This document shows, in pieces, positions 52,537 through 60,564 of a stretch of DNA of 64,000 nt (the stretch's first letter is position 1; each line of letters starts with the position of its first letter). The position numbers were made by a program, and so were the translations under genes. The stretch is from the NCBI GenBank assembly GCA_043777375.1, contig JAYWHX010000036.1:1-64000 (forward strand), read 5' to 3'. The notes beneath the pieces were generated by a model. The model had not been told where the DNA came from, made no database searches, and saw nothing but the letters and a program-made list of their open reading frames with translations. This stretch comes from TH-plancto1 sp043777375. GTDB taxonomy: Bacteria > Planctomycetota > Planctomycetia > Planctomycetales > Planctomycetaceae.

Positions 52537-53805
52537 ATGAACAAACCCATCCCTCTTGGCCTCGCTCCGTCCTTTGGTTTCGGTGACCGCACCGGTCTGG
52601 CTACGCCCGGTCATGTGGCGGCGATGCAGCGGGCGGGAGGCGGAATCTTGCCGATCTTTCCGCAGCAGTCGATTCGCGAGATGGCCCGCACACAGCGGAC
52701 GCCGCAGCAGGTGATGGACGAGGCGCTCGCCGGAGCCGCAGCTGCGGGCTGGACCGGAGTGACTGGGGCGGATGCGGATCACTTGAAGATGCCGGAAGAT
52801 ATCAACGTCACGGCGGCGGTCGGGTTCACATTCTTTACCATCGACCCGTCAGGTGATGTTGACCAGCACGCCGATAACTATGACGAGGCGATGCTGACCA
52901 ATCAGTTCGCAGCTGTGCAGGGCGAGGTGCCTTGGATCACGGCGTATCGGGGAATGAGCGTCACGCTGGCGACCGGCTCGAAGATCGAGTTCACCGAGCC
53001 CGTACTCCATCGCGCGGCCGTGAAATACGGGCGAGCGATCAACACAGCTGTCAGGCTGGCTGACCACATCCGGAAGACTTGCGAGGGACTTGGGCAGGGG
53101 TTTGAGATCGAGTTGAGTGTCGACGAGACCGAGCAGCCAACGACGCTGGCCGAGCACTTCCTGATTGCGGACCAGTGTCTGCAACGCGGGATGAAGTTGG
53201 TCAGTCTGGCCCCGCGCTACATTGGCGACTTCGAAAAGGGAGTCGACTACAAGGGCGACCTTGCGGCCTTGCGACTCTCGCTGGCCGATCACGCGGCGAT
53301 TGCGAACTTGCTGGGGCCGTACAAACTGAGCCTGCACTCGGGGTCGGACAAGCTGTCGATCTATACGGATTTTGCGAGAGCGACGCAGGGGCGGTTCCAT
53401 GTGAAGACGGCGGGGACGAGTTACCTGGAGGCCCTGCGTGTCGTGGCTCGGCACGAGCCGGATCTATTTCGGCGGCTGGTGACTTTTGCCCGCGAGCGCT
53501 ATGACACCGACAAGGCGACATACCACGTATCGGCCACCCTCGCTTCAGCCCCCGCAGCGGATCAGGTCAGCGACATCCGCGAACTGGAGCGGCACTATTT
53601 GGAGCTGTGGAGCGATGTGCCGACCGGGAAGGGGTTCACCGCATCGGGCCGACAGATTCTGCACTGCACGTTCGGTTCAACGCTCACTCACCCCGAGTAC
53701 GGACCGCTGGTGAAGGCCGTTGTGGCCGCTCATCCCGATACGTATCGTGAGGTCTTGGCCGATCACTTCGCCCGGCACTTGGAGGCGCTCACGGCGGGGA
53801 TGTGA
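52537..53805 (+). CDS. uxaE: Tagaturonate/fructuronate epimerase family protein
   Basis: A 422-residue cytoplasmic protein matching the UxaE family, which interconverts tagaturonate and fructuronate in hexuronate breakdown. Family features: PLGLAPSFGFGDRTGLATPGHV at the start, PIFPQQSIREMARTQRTPQQVMDEA, TGADADHLKMPEDI, GFTFFTIDPSGDVDQHAD, SLHSGSDKLSIY and HVKTAGTSYLEALR. No other hexuronate gene lies next to it. The ATG at 52537 is clear. It marks the return to typical composition after the accessory patch. Confidence 0.85.
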   Translation: MNKPIPLGLAPSFGFGDRTGLATPGHVAAMQRAGGGILPIFPQQSIREMARTQRTPQQVMDEALAGAAAAGWTGVTGADADHLKMPEDINVTAAVGFTFFTIDPSGDVDQHADNYDEAMLTNQFAAVQGEVPWITAYRGMSVTLATGSKIEFTEPVLHRAAVKYGRAINTAVRLADHIRKTCEGLGQGFEIELSVDETEQPTTLAEHFLIADQCLQRGMKLVSLAPRYIGDFEKGVDYKGDLAALRLSLADHAAIANLLGPYKLSLHSGSDKLSIYTDFARATQGRFHVKTAGTSYLEALRVVARHEPDLFRRLVTFARERYDTDKATYHVSATLASAPAADQVSDIRELERHYLELWSDVPTGKGFTASGRQILHCTFGSTLTHPEYGPLVKAVVAAHPDTYREVLADHFARHLEALTAGM

Positions 53806-53821
53806 GATCAAAGCCCGCCAC

Positions 53822-53874
53822 GTTGGAGTCCAGCCTTGAGGCTGCACGGGATAGCCTGAAGGCTGGACTCCAAC
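53822..53874. repeat. 22-bp palindrome between convergent genes
   Basis: GTTGGAGTCCAGCCTTGAGG... (53822-53843) pairs with 53853-53874 at 21 of 22 positions around a 9-nt loop. It lies between the convergent uxaE and DUF1559 genes. Words of the type GGAGTCCAGCCTT...AAGGCTGGACTCC behave as dispersed repeats; no T-run follows on either strand. Confidence 0.8.
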
Positions 53875-54010
53875 TTCGGAAGAGGTTGATTGCGAGAAAC
53901 GCATGTGAGAAATCGGGGAGAGTTGCGGATACGGATACGCAGGAACTGTGAGTGGGTTCTGCGCAGAGACGGTGATACGGGCACGTAGGCAGCGTGCCCC
54001 ACGCTGAGGG

Positions 54011-55042
54011 CTAAAACTCACCGACTGTTTCGCCCCCGGCCCGCGTGCTCAATGCTCTCCACAGGCCCAAATCGATATTCTCGCTGATCGAACGCACGGA
54101 ACCATCGGCTAAAGCCGACTGGACAATTCCCACATGGTAGCTGCGCGAGGTGATTGCACCGAAGCTTAAAGCGGTGAGATTGGACCCCTCTTGCCGTGAG
54201 GCAAAATCGCAGTCGTACGCGACTCCTAAATAGGTCAGCAGAACCTTTGTGTTGGGCGTCATCGTGGTGGTGAAGCCGCTGTGATGGCCGTGGCCGTTGG
54301 CCCATTCGGTATGTTCGGTTCCAGGATTCACACGATCGGTCACTCCCACAGCAACAGCTGCGGCGACATCGGAGACACTCTGTGGAATGCTGGCAGACGG
54401 AGGGGCTGCGTTGCGAGTGTAGGACTGCCAGGACTTCACCTCAGAAACCATCAAGGTGTTGCTGGCTCCATCGGAGATACTTCCGAATTTGATCGACGAG
54501 TTCGGGAAGAACATCCCGTCTCCCCCGGCACCTGTCGTCGGGTTGTAGTAGAACCAGGTTCCAAGATTGAATCCATAATTTGTGCTGTACAGATTGACTC
54601 CCGAAGCGGCCCGCGCCTCATCACTTCGAGCGTCTGACGGGCAGACGTATCCTGGGACGCGAAAGCCAGAGATGGCTGCGGCGTTCGGTGCCACGTTCCA
54701 GGCCTTCTGCAGATCGATCTGCGCATACAACGCCGCTTGATCAAGGTAGGGCAGGATGCGCCCGTGGATCGACCACGAGGCATTCGTGGTCACAGCTGGG
54801 TTGATGGCCATGCTGGGCGGAAACCGCGTGAAGGTCGATTCGTAGTTGTGCAGCGCTAGCCCGATTTGCTTCAGGTTATTCTTGCACTGCGACCTGCGGG
54901 CGGCCTCGCGAGCTTGCTGCACAGCGGGTAATAGCAGCGCGATCAGAACGGCAATGATCGCGATGACGACCAGCAACTCGATCAGCGTGAAGCCGCGTCG
55001 AGATGCGATTCCGGGAAGCTGATCGTTGCCATGGTTTGCCAT
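54011..55042 (-). CDS. DUF1559 prepilin-like protein
   Basis: A 343-residue protein from the ATG at 55042. It has the type IV prepilin leader RRGFTLIELLVVIAIIAVLIALLLPAVQQAREAARR, and then CKNNLKQIGLALHNYESTFTRFPP, typical of DUF1559. The C-terminal H-X9-DG motif is present (HVGIVQSALADG). Planctomycetes carry dozens of these; they are thought to be surface-exposed pseudopilin-like proteins of unknown role. It is convergent with uxaE. Confidence 0.93.
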   Translation of the reverse strand: MANHGNDQLPGIASRRGFTLIELLVVIAIIAVLIALLLPAVQQAREAARRSQCKNNLKQIGLALHNYESTFTRFPPSMAINPAVTTNASWSIHGRILPYLDQAALYAQIDLQKAWNVAPNAAAISGFRVPGYVCPSDARSDEARAASGVNLYSTNYGFNLGTWFYYNPTTGAGGDGMFFPNSSIKFGSISDGASNTLMVSEVKSWQSYTRNAAPPSASIPQSVSDVAAAVAVGVTDRVNPGTEHTEWANGHGHHSGFTTTMTPNTKVLLTYLGVAYDCDFASRQEGSNLTALSFGAITSRSYHVGIVQSALADGSVRSISENIDLGLWRALSTRAGGETVGEF

Positions 55043-55234
55043 CGGTGGATTCGCTCGCACTTGTCTTGGGGGCCGTGTACTTGGCACTCAACAGCAAGGC
55101 AAATGCTGTACCGCAAAAATGACTGAACGATGACCAGTGGATTTTGCCAGATCGTTCTCAGGAGGATTCGCCAAAGATGGTCATTTCGCCCGGCATGGCG
55201 GAAAATACATCTCACCACCAAGAGTCGGAGTCAG

Positions 55235-58200
55235 TCACTCCCCGGCGAGGAACTCCACAAGATCTCGCAAGTCCTCGGGCGTCAGCGTGGTTCGCATGCT
55301 CGGCATGGCAGAGTTCGGTGGTGAGCGGTCATCGATTTCCTTCGTCGGGATTTCGATGAGTTGGCCGTCGGTTTGTTTAAGACGGATGCGCTCGGGGTTT
55401 TCCTCCAGGACAACCCCTGCGACCACTCGTCCATCGATCAGGGCCAGTGTCACCGTTTCGTAACCTTTGGCGATCTCGGCTTTCGGGTCCAGCAACGACC
55501 GCCAGATGTAGTTGCGGAGTTGATTTGGATGACGCTTCGCGATGTCGGTCAGTTCTGGCCCTGCGGTGCCACCCGTGTTGGTATGGGCCGAGCCAGTCAC
55601 TCCGCCGTGCTTGTGGCAACGCAGGCATTGGGCAGCTGCGTGATTGACGAACAAGTTGCGTCCCCGCGCGGCGTCGCCCCCGTGCTGGGTCATGCGGAGT
55701 AATGCATCAGAGTCGGTCGCAGTGAGCTGGGCTTCCATAGCCGCGATTCGCAGACGGAGTGGTTCGCTCGGAGAAGCCCTGAGTGCCCGGACGAGATCCC
55801 ACTGAAGAGTTGGGACAACGCTCCCCTGCTCCAGCTGGTCCGCCCAAGACTGCAATCGCTCACTAGCCTCGGGGGTGTCGATTGTCCCGAGTGCTTGCAG
55901 CGCGGCCTGTTGTTCGACTCGATCTGATTGCGGTGATGTCAGCACCTCAGACAACAACCGGGTGGCTCTCTCGGGCTGTTGGCGGCGGAGAATGTCGCGA
56001 GCCGCGATGCGCAGCGCAGCTGTCATGCTGGCGAGAGAAGCGTCGATGCTGCCTGGCAGTTTGTCCGACTGCCGGTGATCGAGTGCCTGGAGTGCCGCAA
56101 CGCGAGTTCCAGCAGCAACGGACTCATCGCCGATCCAGCGAGCAAATAGACTTTCATCGATGGGCAGTTGATACGTCTCGATCAGTTGGGTCACGCGAGC
56201 GGCCAGTTCACTGCCGTCGCTCAGCTTCCCGCTGATGGTGAGGAGTTCAGGCACTAGTGGGGCGAGGGTCTCTTTCACGGGGGCGGGATCGCGTGGAGCG
56301 AGCGGCCGCCAGTACCAGTTCACTCGGTCGCGCGACGGAGGAGCTGCCCAAAAGGTCAGCTCATCGAGCGCCTCCGCTTGGAGGTGGATCGGCGTATGCG
56401 AGCTGCGGGCGATCTGTACAACCCGGCGGATCGAGTCGGGATCACCGAGCTTCAGATTGGCACTCATGACTCGCCGGATCAGAGCTTCCGGGGATGGCTG
56501 GAGTGCGACCACGGGAGCCAGCGCAGCGAGTTGCGGAAGCAGCGAAGGCAATGGGAGATCATGGATGGCCCTTGCGGCTTCGGTCGCCAAAGCCGGATCG
56601 GCATCGTGCAGAAAGTCGGCCAGCTCATCCGCCTTCCACTCTCGCAGGACGAGTAAGACGACAGCTCGGACTGCACGTGACGCATCCAATCGACGAGCGA
56701 GTACGGGCTCTCGTTGCTGCATGGAGGCCAGAGCTGTCACCACTTCATGCCGCACGAAGGCGTCTCCTTCATTGGCCCGCTCGGCGAGGGCAAACAACTC
56801 GGGAATCGCGGCTTCATGGTGGACTCTTCCGAGGGCGCGAGCGGCGAACATTTGCACGCGTGGGGAGGTGTCTCTCAAAAGAGCGGTGAGTACGTCCTCC
56901 GCTCCGAGAAGCTTGAGATCAGCGATCACGCGAGCGGCCTGGGCTCGTAACTCGGGATCATCGTTCTTGAGGCAGGCCAGCACTGCGCCGCGAGCTGATT
57001 CGTGAGAACCTGCGAGTTGCCACAGTCCCCACAAGGCATGGAGTCGAGCCATTTGGTTCGCACCCGAAATCAGTGATTTCTGAAAGAGGGGAATTCCTTC
57101 GAGACCGCGACTCGCCAGTGTGAACTGCGCTCGTTGACGGACTCGGAGATCGGAATGCTCTAGCAGCTGCGCCAACTCTTCACTGGACCGCTTCGTGAAC
57201 CCTGCTGAGAAGAGTGCCTTCATTGCGGAAACTTCGGGTCTGTCTGCAGAGGCATGCCGCATCGTGTAGAGACGCCCGCCCACGCTGCGGCCATCCCAGT
57301 TCAGTCCGATGAAGTCGGAGATGTACAGGTTTCCGTCGTACCCGAATTCGCAATCGGTGGCGAAAATTGGCTTGATAAAATCGTGAGCGTCAACCATTTC
57401 GAAGCCCGCTCCCTTGGCCTTCACTGAGAACGCTTCGATCCCGCCATTCCCTGTGAAGTTGCACATGAAGAACGAGTGCCGATATCGCTCGGGCAGACCC
57501 AGTCCCGGCGAGAAAGCGAACCCCGATGGTCCCGCACCCAGCGGTGCAATTGGCGGCAGGACTGAGAGCGGGCGATCGGGATGTTCAACATGCCAGATCT
57601 TCTCCGCATGCCAAGGGCCGGTGAGATACGGCTCGGGGATCGATTGGTACGCCATGTTCCAGCCGCTGTGCCCCCCATCGACGATATAAACTAGCCTGGC
57701 GTAGTCACCCTTATCACAGTTGTTATCAGCTGCAAAGAGGTTGCCGTAATCGTCAAACGCAATCTCCTGCGGATTGCGCAGTCCGGTGTATACGACCTCG
57801 AGTTGAGAACCGTCGGGAAAACAACGGAAGACCGCCCCGTTACGCGGGCCGTGAAAAGACTTCCCTTCCTGAGTGTGAAGGTCGTATCCGCGATCGCCGA
57901 CGGAGAAGTACAGCTTTCCCTCGGGACCCCAGCAGAGTCCATGCAAATCGTGGCCGAGGAATCCGGCGTTAACTCCGAACCCGGTCGCCAGCGCTTCTCG
58001 CTCCTCGGCGATCCCATCGCCATCCTTGTCACTTAATCGCCAGAGGTTGGGGATGCAGGTCAGGAAGACATCCCCGTTGTACGCCATCACGCCAGCGGCC
58101 AACCCGTCAAGCGGTTGATTGAAACCCGTTGCAAACACGGAGGAGTGATCGGCTCGACTATCTCCGTTGGTGTCGATGACCAGGCGAACTTGATCGGTGT

Positions 58201-58627
58201 ATTTCCGGAACCAGTCGAGGCCTCCCTCGAACTCGGACGCGTGCTTTTCAAACATCTTCAGGCGATCCGCCAGTGTCTCGATCTGGAGATCGTCTTCCAG
58301 CAAGAACGGACGGGTCCGGTTCTCCTCGGTTCCCCGATTGAAGCGGTACTCCTCCGCCACGAAGACGCGGTTCTGCTCATCAACGCCGATGGCCACAGGG
58401 CTGGCCAGTTGTGGTTCAGCAGCGAACAGCCGAACAGTGAAACCTTCGGGGACTCGCAAAGCCGGGATTTGTTTTTCAGCGGCCTCGGAGCCATCTGGAA
58501 GGGTGTCAGTTAGGCCGGTTGGCGGAATGGTTTTTCCGCTGCCGCTCTCCAGAGGCGGAGCTTCCGCGAAGGAGAACTGCGAGCTGAGGCTCGCCAGAAC
58601 CACAGTCAATGCGATTACGCGAGTCAT
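55235..58627 (-). CDS. PVC-type haem-binding protein with propeller and HEAT-like repeats
   Basis: About 1130 residues from the ATG at 58627, which starts a signal peptide (MTRVIALTVVLASLSSQFSFA). The N-terminal half is a glucose/sorbosone-dehydrogenase-like propeller (ALRVPEGFTVRLFAAEPQLASPVAIGVDEQNRVFVAEEYRF, HDLHGLCWGPEGKLYFSVGDRGYD). Alpha-helical HEAT-like repeats follow. A C-terminal cytochrome c domain has one CLRCH near residue 1000 and a MPSM segment for the axial methionine. These proteins are typical of Planctomycetes and Verrucomicrobia and are likely periplasmic sugar-oxidising enzymes; the substrate is unknown. An in-frame TTG at 58735 would be a less likely start. Confidence 0.92.
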   Translation of the reverse strand: MTRVIALTVVLASLSSQFSFAEAPPLESGSGKTIPPTGLTDTLPDGSEAAEKQIPALRVPEGFTVRLFAAEPQLASPVAIGVDEQNRVFVAEEYRFNRGTEENRTRPFLLEDDLQIETLADRLKMFEKHASEFEGGLDWFRKYTDQVRLVIDTNGDSRADHSSVFATGFNQPLDGLAAGVMAYNGDVFLTCIPNLWRLSDKDGDGIAEEREALATGFGVNAGFLGHDLHGLCWGPEGKLYFSVGDRGYDLHTQEGKSFHGPRNGAVFRCFPDGSQLEVVYTGLRNPQEIAFDDYGNLFAADNNCDKGDYARLVYIVDGGHSGWNMAYQSIPEPYLTGPWHAEKIWHVEHPDRPLSVLPPIAPLGAGPSGFAFSPGLGLPERYRHSFFMCNFTGNGGIEAFSVKAKGAGFEMVDAHDFIKPIFATDCEFGYDGNLYISDFIGLNWDGRSVGGRLYTMRHASADRPEVSAMKALFSAGFTKRSSEELAQLLEHSDLRVRQRAQFTLASRGLEGIPLFQKSLISGANQMARLHALWGLWQLAGSHESARGAVLACLKNDDPELRAQAARVIADLKLLGAEDVLTALLRDTSPRVQMFAARALGRVHHEAAIPELFALAERANEGDAFVRHEVVTALASMQQREPVLARRLDASRAVRAVVLLVLREWKADELADFLHDADPALATEAARAIHDLPLPSLLPQLAALAPVVALQPSPEALIRRVMSANLKLGDPDSIRRVVQIARSSHTPIHLQAEALDELTFWAAPPSRDRVNWYWRPLAPRDPAPVKETLAPLVPELLTISGKLSDGSELAARVTQLIETYQLPIDESLFARWIGDESVAAGTRVAALQALDHRQSDKLPGSIDASLASMTAALRIAARDILRRQQPERATRLLSEVLTSPQSDRVEQQAALQALGTIDTPEASERLQSWADQLEQGSVVPTLQWDLVRALRASPSEPLRLRIAAMEAQLTATDSDALLRMTQHGGDAARGRNLFVNHAAAQCLRCHKHGGVTGSAHTNTGGTAGPELTDIAKRHPNQLRNYIWRSLLDPKAEIAKGYETVTLALIDGRVVAGVVLEENPERIRLKQTDGQLIEIPTKEIDDRSPPNSAMPSMRTTLTPEDLRDLVEFLAGE

Positions 58628-58826
58628 GGATTGGGCCACAACGGACTCCGCCAAGGGATACGAATGCGAGGCAAGTTCAGGAAAATCGACGGAATCAGAC
58701 GATGAGAGGCTCGACCGATTGCAGTGATGAATCAAGGACAGGATAATCGATCTGAGCAGGCTGTGTGACTCTCCCCCATCGGGTTGATTGCCTGTTTCCT
58801 CGCCTCACCTTCTGAAAGCTGTCGTT

Positions 58827-60500
58827 ATGGCCAGTTTGATTCTCCTCGTTCAAGGTCAGGCGAAGACCTATGAGCTTAAAGATGGGGACAATTTTCTCGG
58901 ACGGCTGCCGGATTGTGATATTCAAATCGACTCCAACATGGTGTCGCGAAAGCACGCGCGAGTTTATCCGCAGGACGGGCGGTTCTACATTGAGGACCTC
59001 AACAGCGGAAACGGGTCGTTCGTGAATGGGCAGCGGATTGCCGGACCAACACTGCTGAAGACCAACGACCGCATCAAGTTTGGCCCGATCTTGTTTCGGT
59101 ATGAGGGAGACGGTTCGGATTCCAACTCGGGAGTCTTGTCTGACGAAGCCGGGTCTTCGTCTCAAGGGAAAGTCAGTTACCACGCCAACGAATCGTCCTC
59201 CACGATTACCGATCGCATCTCGGGCAGTGCATACGACATGCTCGATGTCCAGCCAGCTGCCAAGTTGAAAGCTGTGCTGGAGATCACGAGGAGCCTGGCA
59301 GGCACGATCGACATCGACAAGATTTTGCCGAAGGTGCTCGATACGTTGTTCGGGATTTTTCCGCATGCGGATCGCGGCTGTGTCTTGCTGCTGGATGATC
59401 GGACGCAGCAGATGATTCCGCGCGCGATGAAGCACCGGCGGGCAGACGCGGACGATTCGGTCAAATTGTCACGGACGATTCTCAAGGCCGTGATGGAATC
59501 CAAGGAGACGATCCTGTCGGCTGATGCATCGAGTGATTCGCAATTCAATGCCAGTGAATCGATCTCGTCGCTCTCGATTCGCTCGATGATCTGTACCCCC
59601 ATGATCGGCCTCAATGGGGAGGTACTCGGTGTCATCAATATCGACACACAGAACCCTCTCGCCCAGTTCAAAAAAGACGACGCCCAACTTCTCGCGGCAA
59701 TTGCCGTGCCTGCGGCTCTCGCGTACGAGGGGGCAAGACTGATGCAGTCGTATGTCGAAAAACAGAAACAAGACAACGAGATGAACATCGCCAGCGCTGT
59801 CCAGCTGGCCTTGCTTCCAGAACAGATGCCGGAAGTGAAGGGCTACTCGTTCTTTGCAATGTACGAATCGGCCCAGGCGGTCGGCGGCGATTATTACGAT
59901 GTCTTTTCGCTGTCGAATGGAAAAATCGCGATCGCGTTTGGGGATGTGGCGGGCAAGGGGGTGCCTGCATCCTTGATCATGTCGCGCATCTCGACAGTAG
60001 TGCGGTCCGTCGTCGAATTCGTGGATGATGTCAGTCAGGCCATCGAAAAGATCAACGGGCACATGTGTGCGAGGGCAGTTGAGGGGCGATTTGTCACCTT
60101 CGTTTTGGTCATTCTCGACCCTGTGAAGCATACGATGTCGTTGACGATCGCCGGGCACATGTCCCCGATCATTCGCAAGCCGGATGGGACCCTGGATGAG
60201 TTTCCTGATGAGATTGTCGGTGTGCCGCTGGGAGTGGTCGACGGCTACCCGTTTGATGTGGTGATGCGCGAGATCGGTCCCGGCGAAACCGTTGTGATCT
60301 ACACCGACGGTGTCAGCGAGGCGATGAATGCTGCGGGAGATCTGTATGGCACGGACAGACTGCGGACCTTGGTCACAAAAGAGTCTGGCGACACGCAGGC
60401 ACTTGGAACCGCAATTCGCGCAGATGTCCGCCGGCATGCGGCCAATTTTCCACAGAACGATGACATTACACTGATGGTGTTTGGGCGGAATGCGGAGTAG
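58827..60500 (+). CDS. FHA-GAF-PP2C (SpoIIE-type) phosphatase
   Basis: A 557-residue signalling protein from the ATG at 58827. Residues about 14-92 are an FHA domain with GR, SRKH (40-43) and GSFVNG, which binds phosphothreonine. A GAF domain follows (about 145-310: AKLKAVLEITRSLAGTIDIDKILPKVLDTLFGIFPHADRGCVLLLDD). The C-terminal PP2C/SpoIIE domain (about 340-557) has GGDYYDVF, FGDVAGKGVPASL and YTDGVSEAMNAAGDLYG with the metal-binding aspartates. It likely reverses Ser/Thr phosphorylation set by local Hanks-type kinases. Confidence 0.92.
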   Translation: MASLILLVQGQAKTYELKDGDNFLGRLPDCDIQIDSNMVSRKHARVYPQDGRFYIEDLNSGNGSFVNGQRIAGPTLLKTNDRIKFGPILFRYEGDGSDSNSGVLSDEAGSSSQGKVSYHANESSSTITDRISGSAYDMLDVQPAAKLKAVLEITRSLAGTIDIDKILPKVLDTLFGIFPHADRGCVLLLDDRTQQMIPRAMKHRRADADDSVKLSRTILKAVMESKETILSADASSDSQFNASESISSLSIRSMICTPMIGLNGEVLGVINIDTQNPLAQFKKDDAQLLAAIAVPAALAYEGARLMQSYVEKQKQDNEMNIASAVQLALLPEQMPEVKGYSFFAMYESAQAVGGDYYDVFSLSNGKIAIAFGDVAGKGVPASLIMSRISTVVRSVVEFVDDVSQAIEKINGHMCARAVEGRFVTFVLVILDPVKHTMSLTIAGHMSPIIRKPDGTLDEFPDEIVGVPLGVVDGYPFDVVMREIGPGETVVIYTDGVSEAMNAAGDLYGTDRLRTLVTKESGDTQALGTAIRADVRRHAANFPQNDDITLMVFGRNAE

Positions 60501-60545
60501 GACTTGACTCTGGGGATGAGGGCCTCTCGTTTGCCATCTCATCAA

Positions 60546-60557
60546 CCCCGCAAGGGG
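60546..60557. terminator. Small GC hairpin between convergent genes
   Basis: CCCC-GCAA-GGGG has a stable GNRA-type loop and sits between the phosphatase and mutS stop codons. It may serve both strands, but the stem is short and there is no T-run. Confidence 0.35.
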
Positions 60558-60564
60558 AGCCGGG

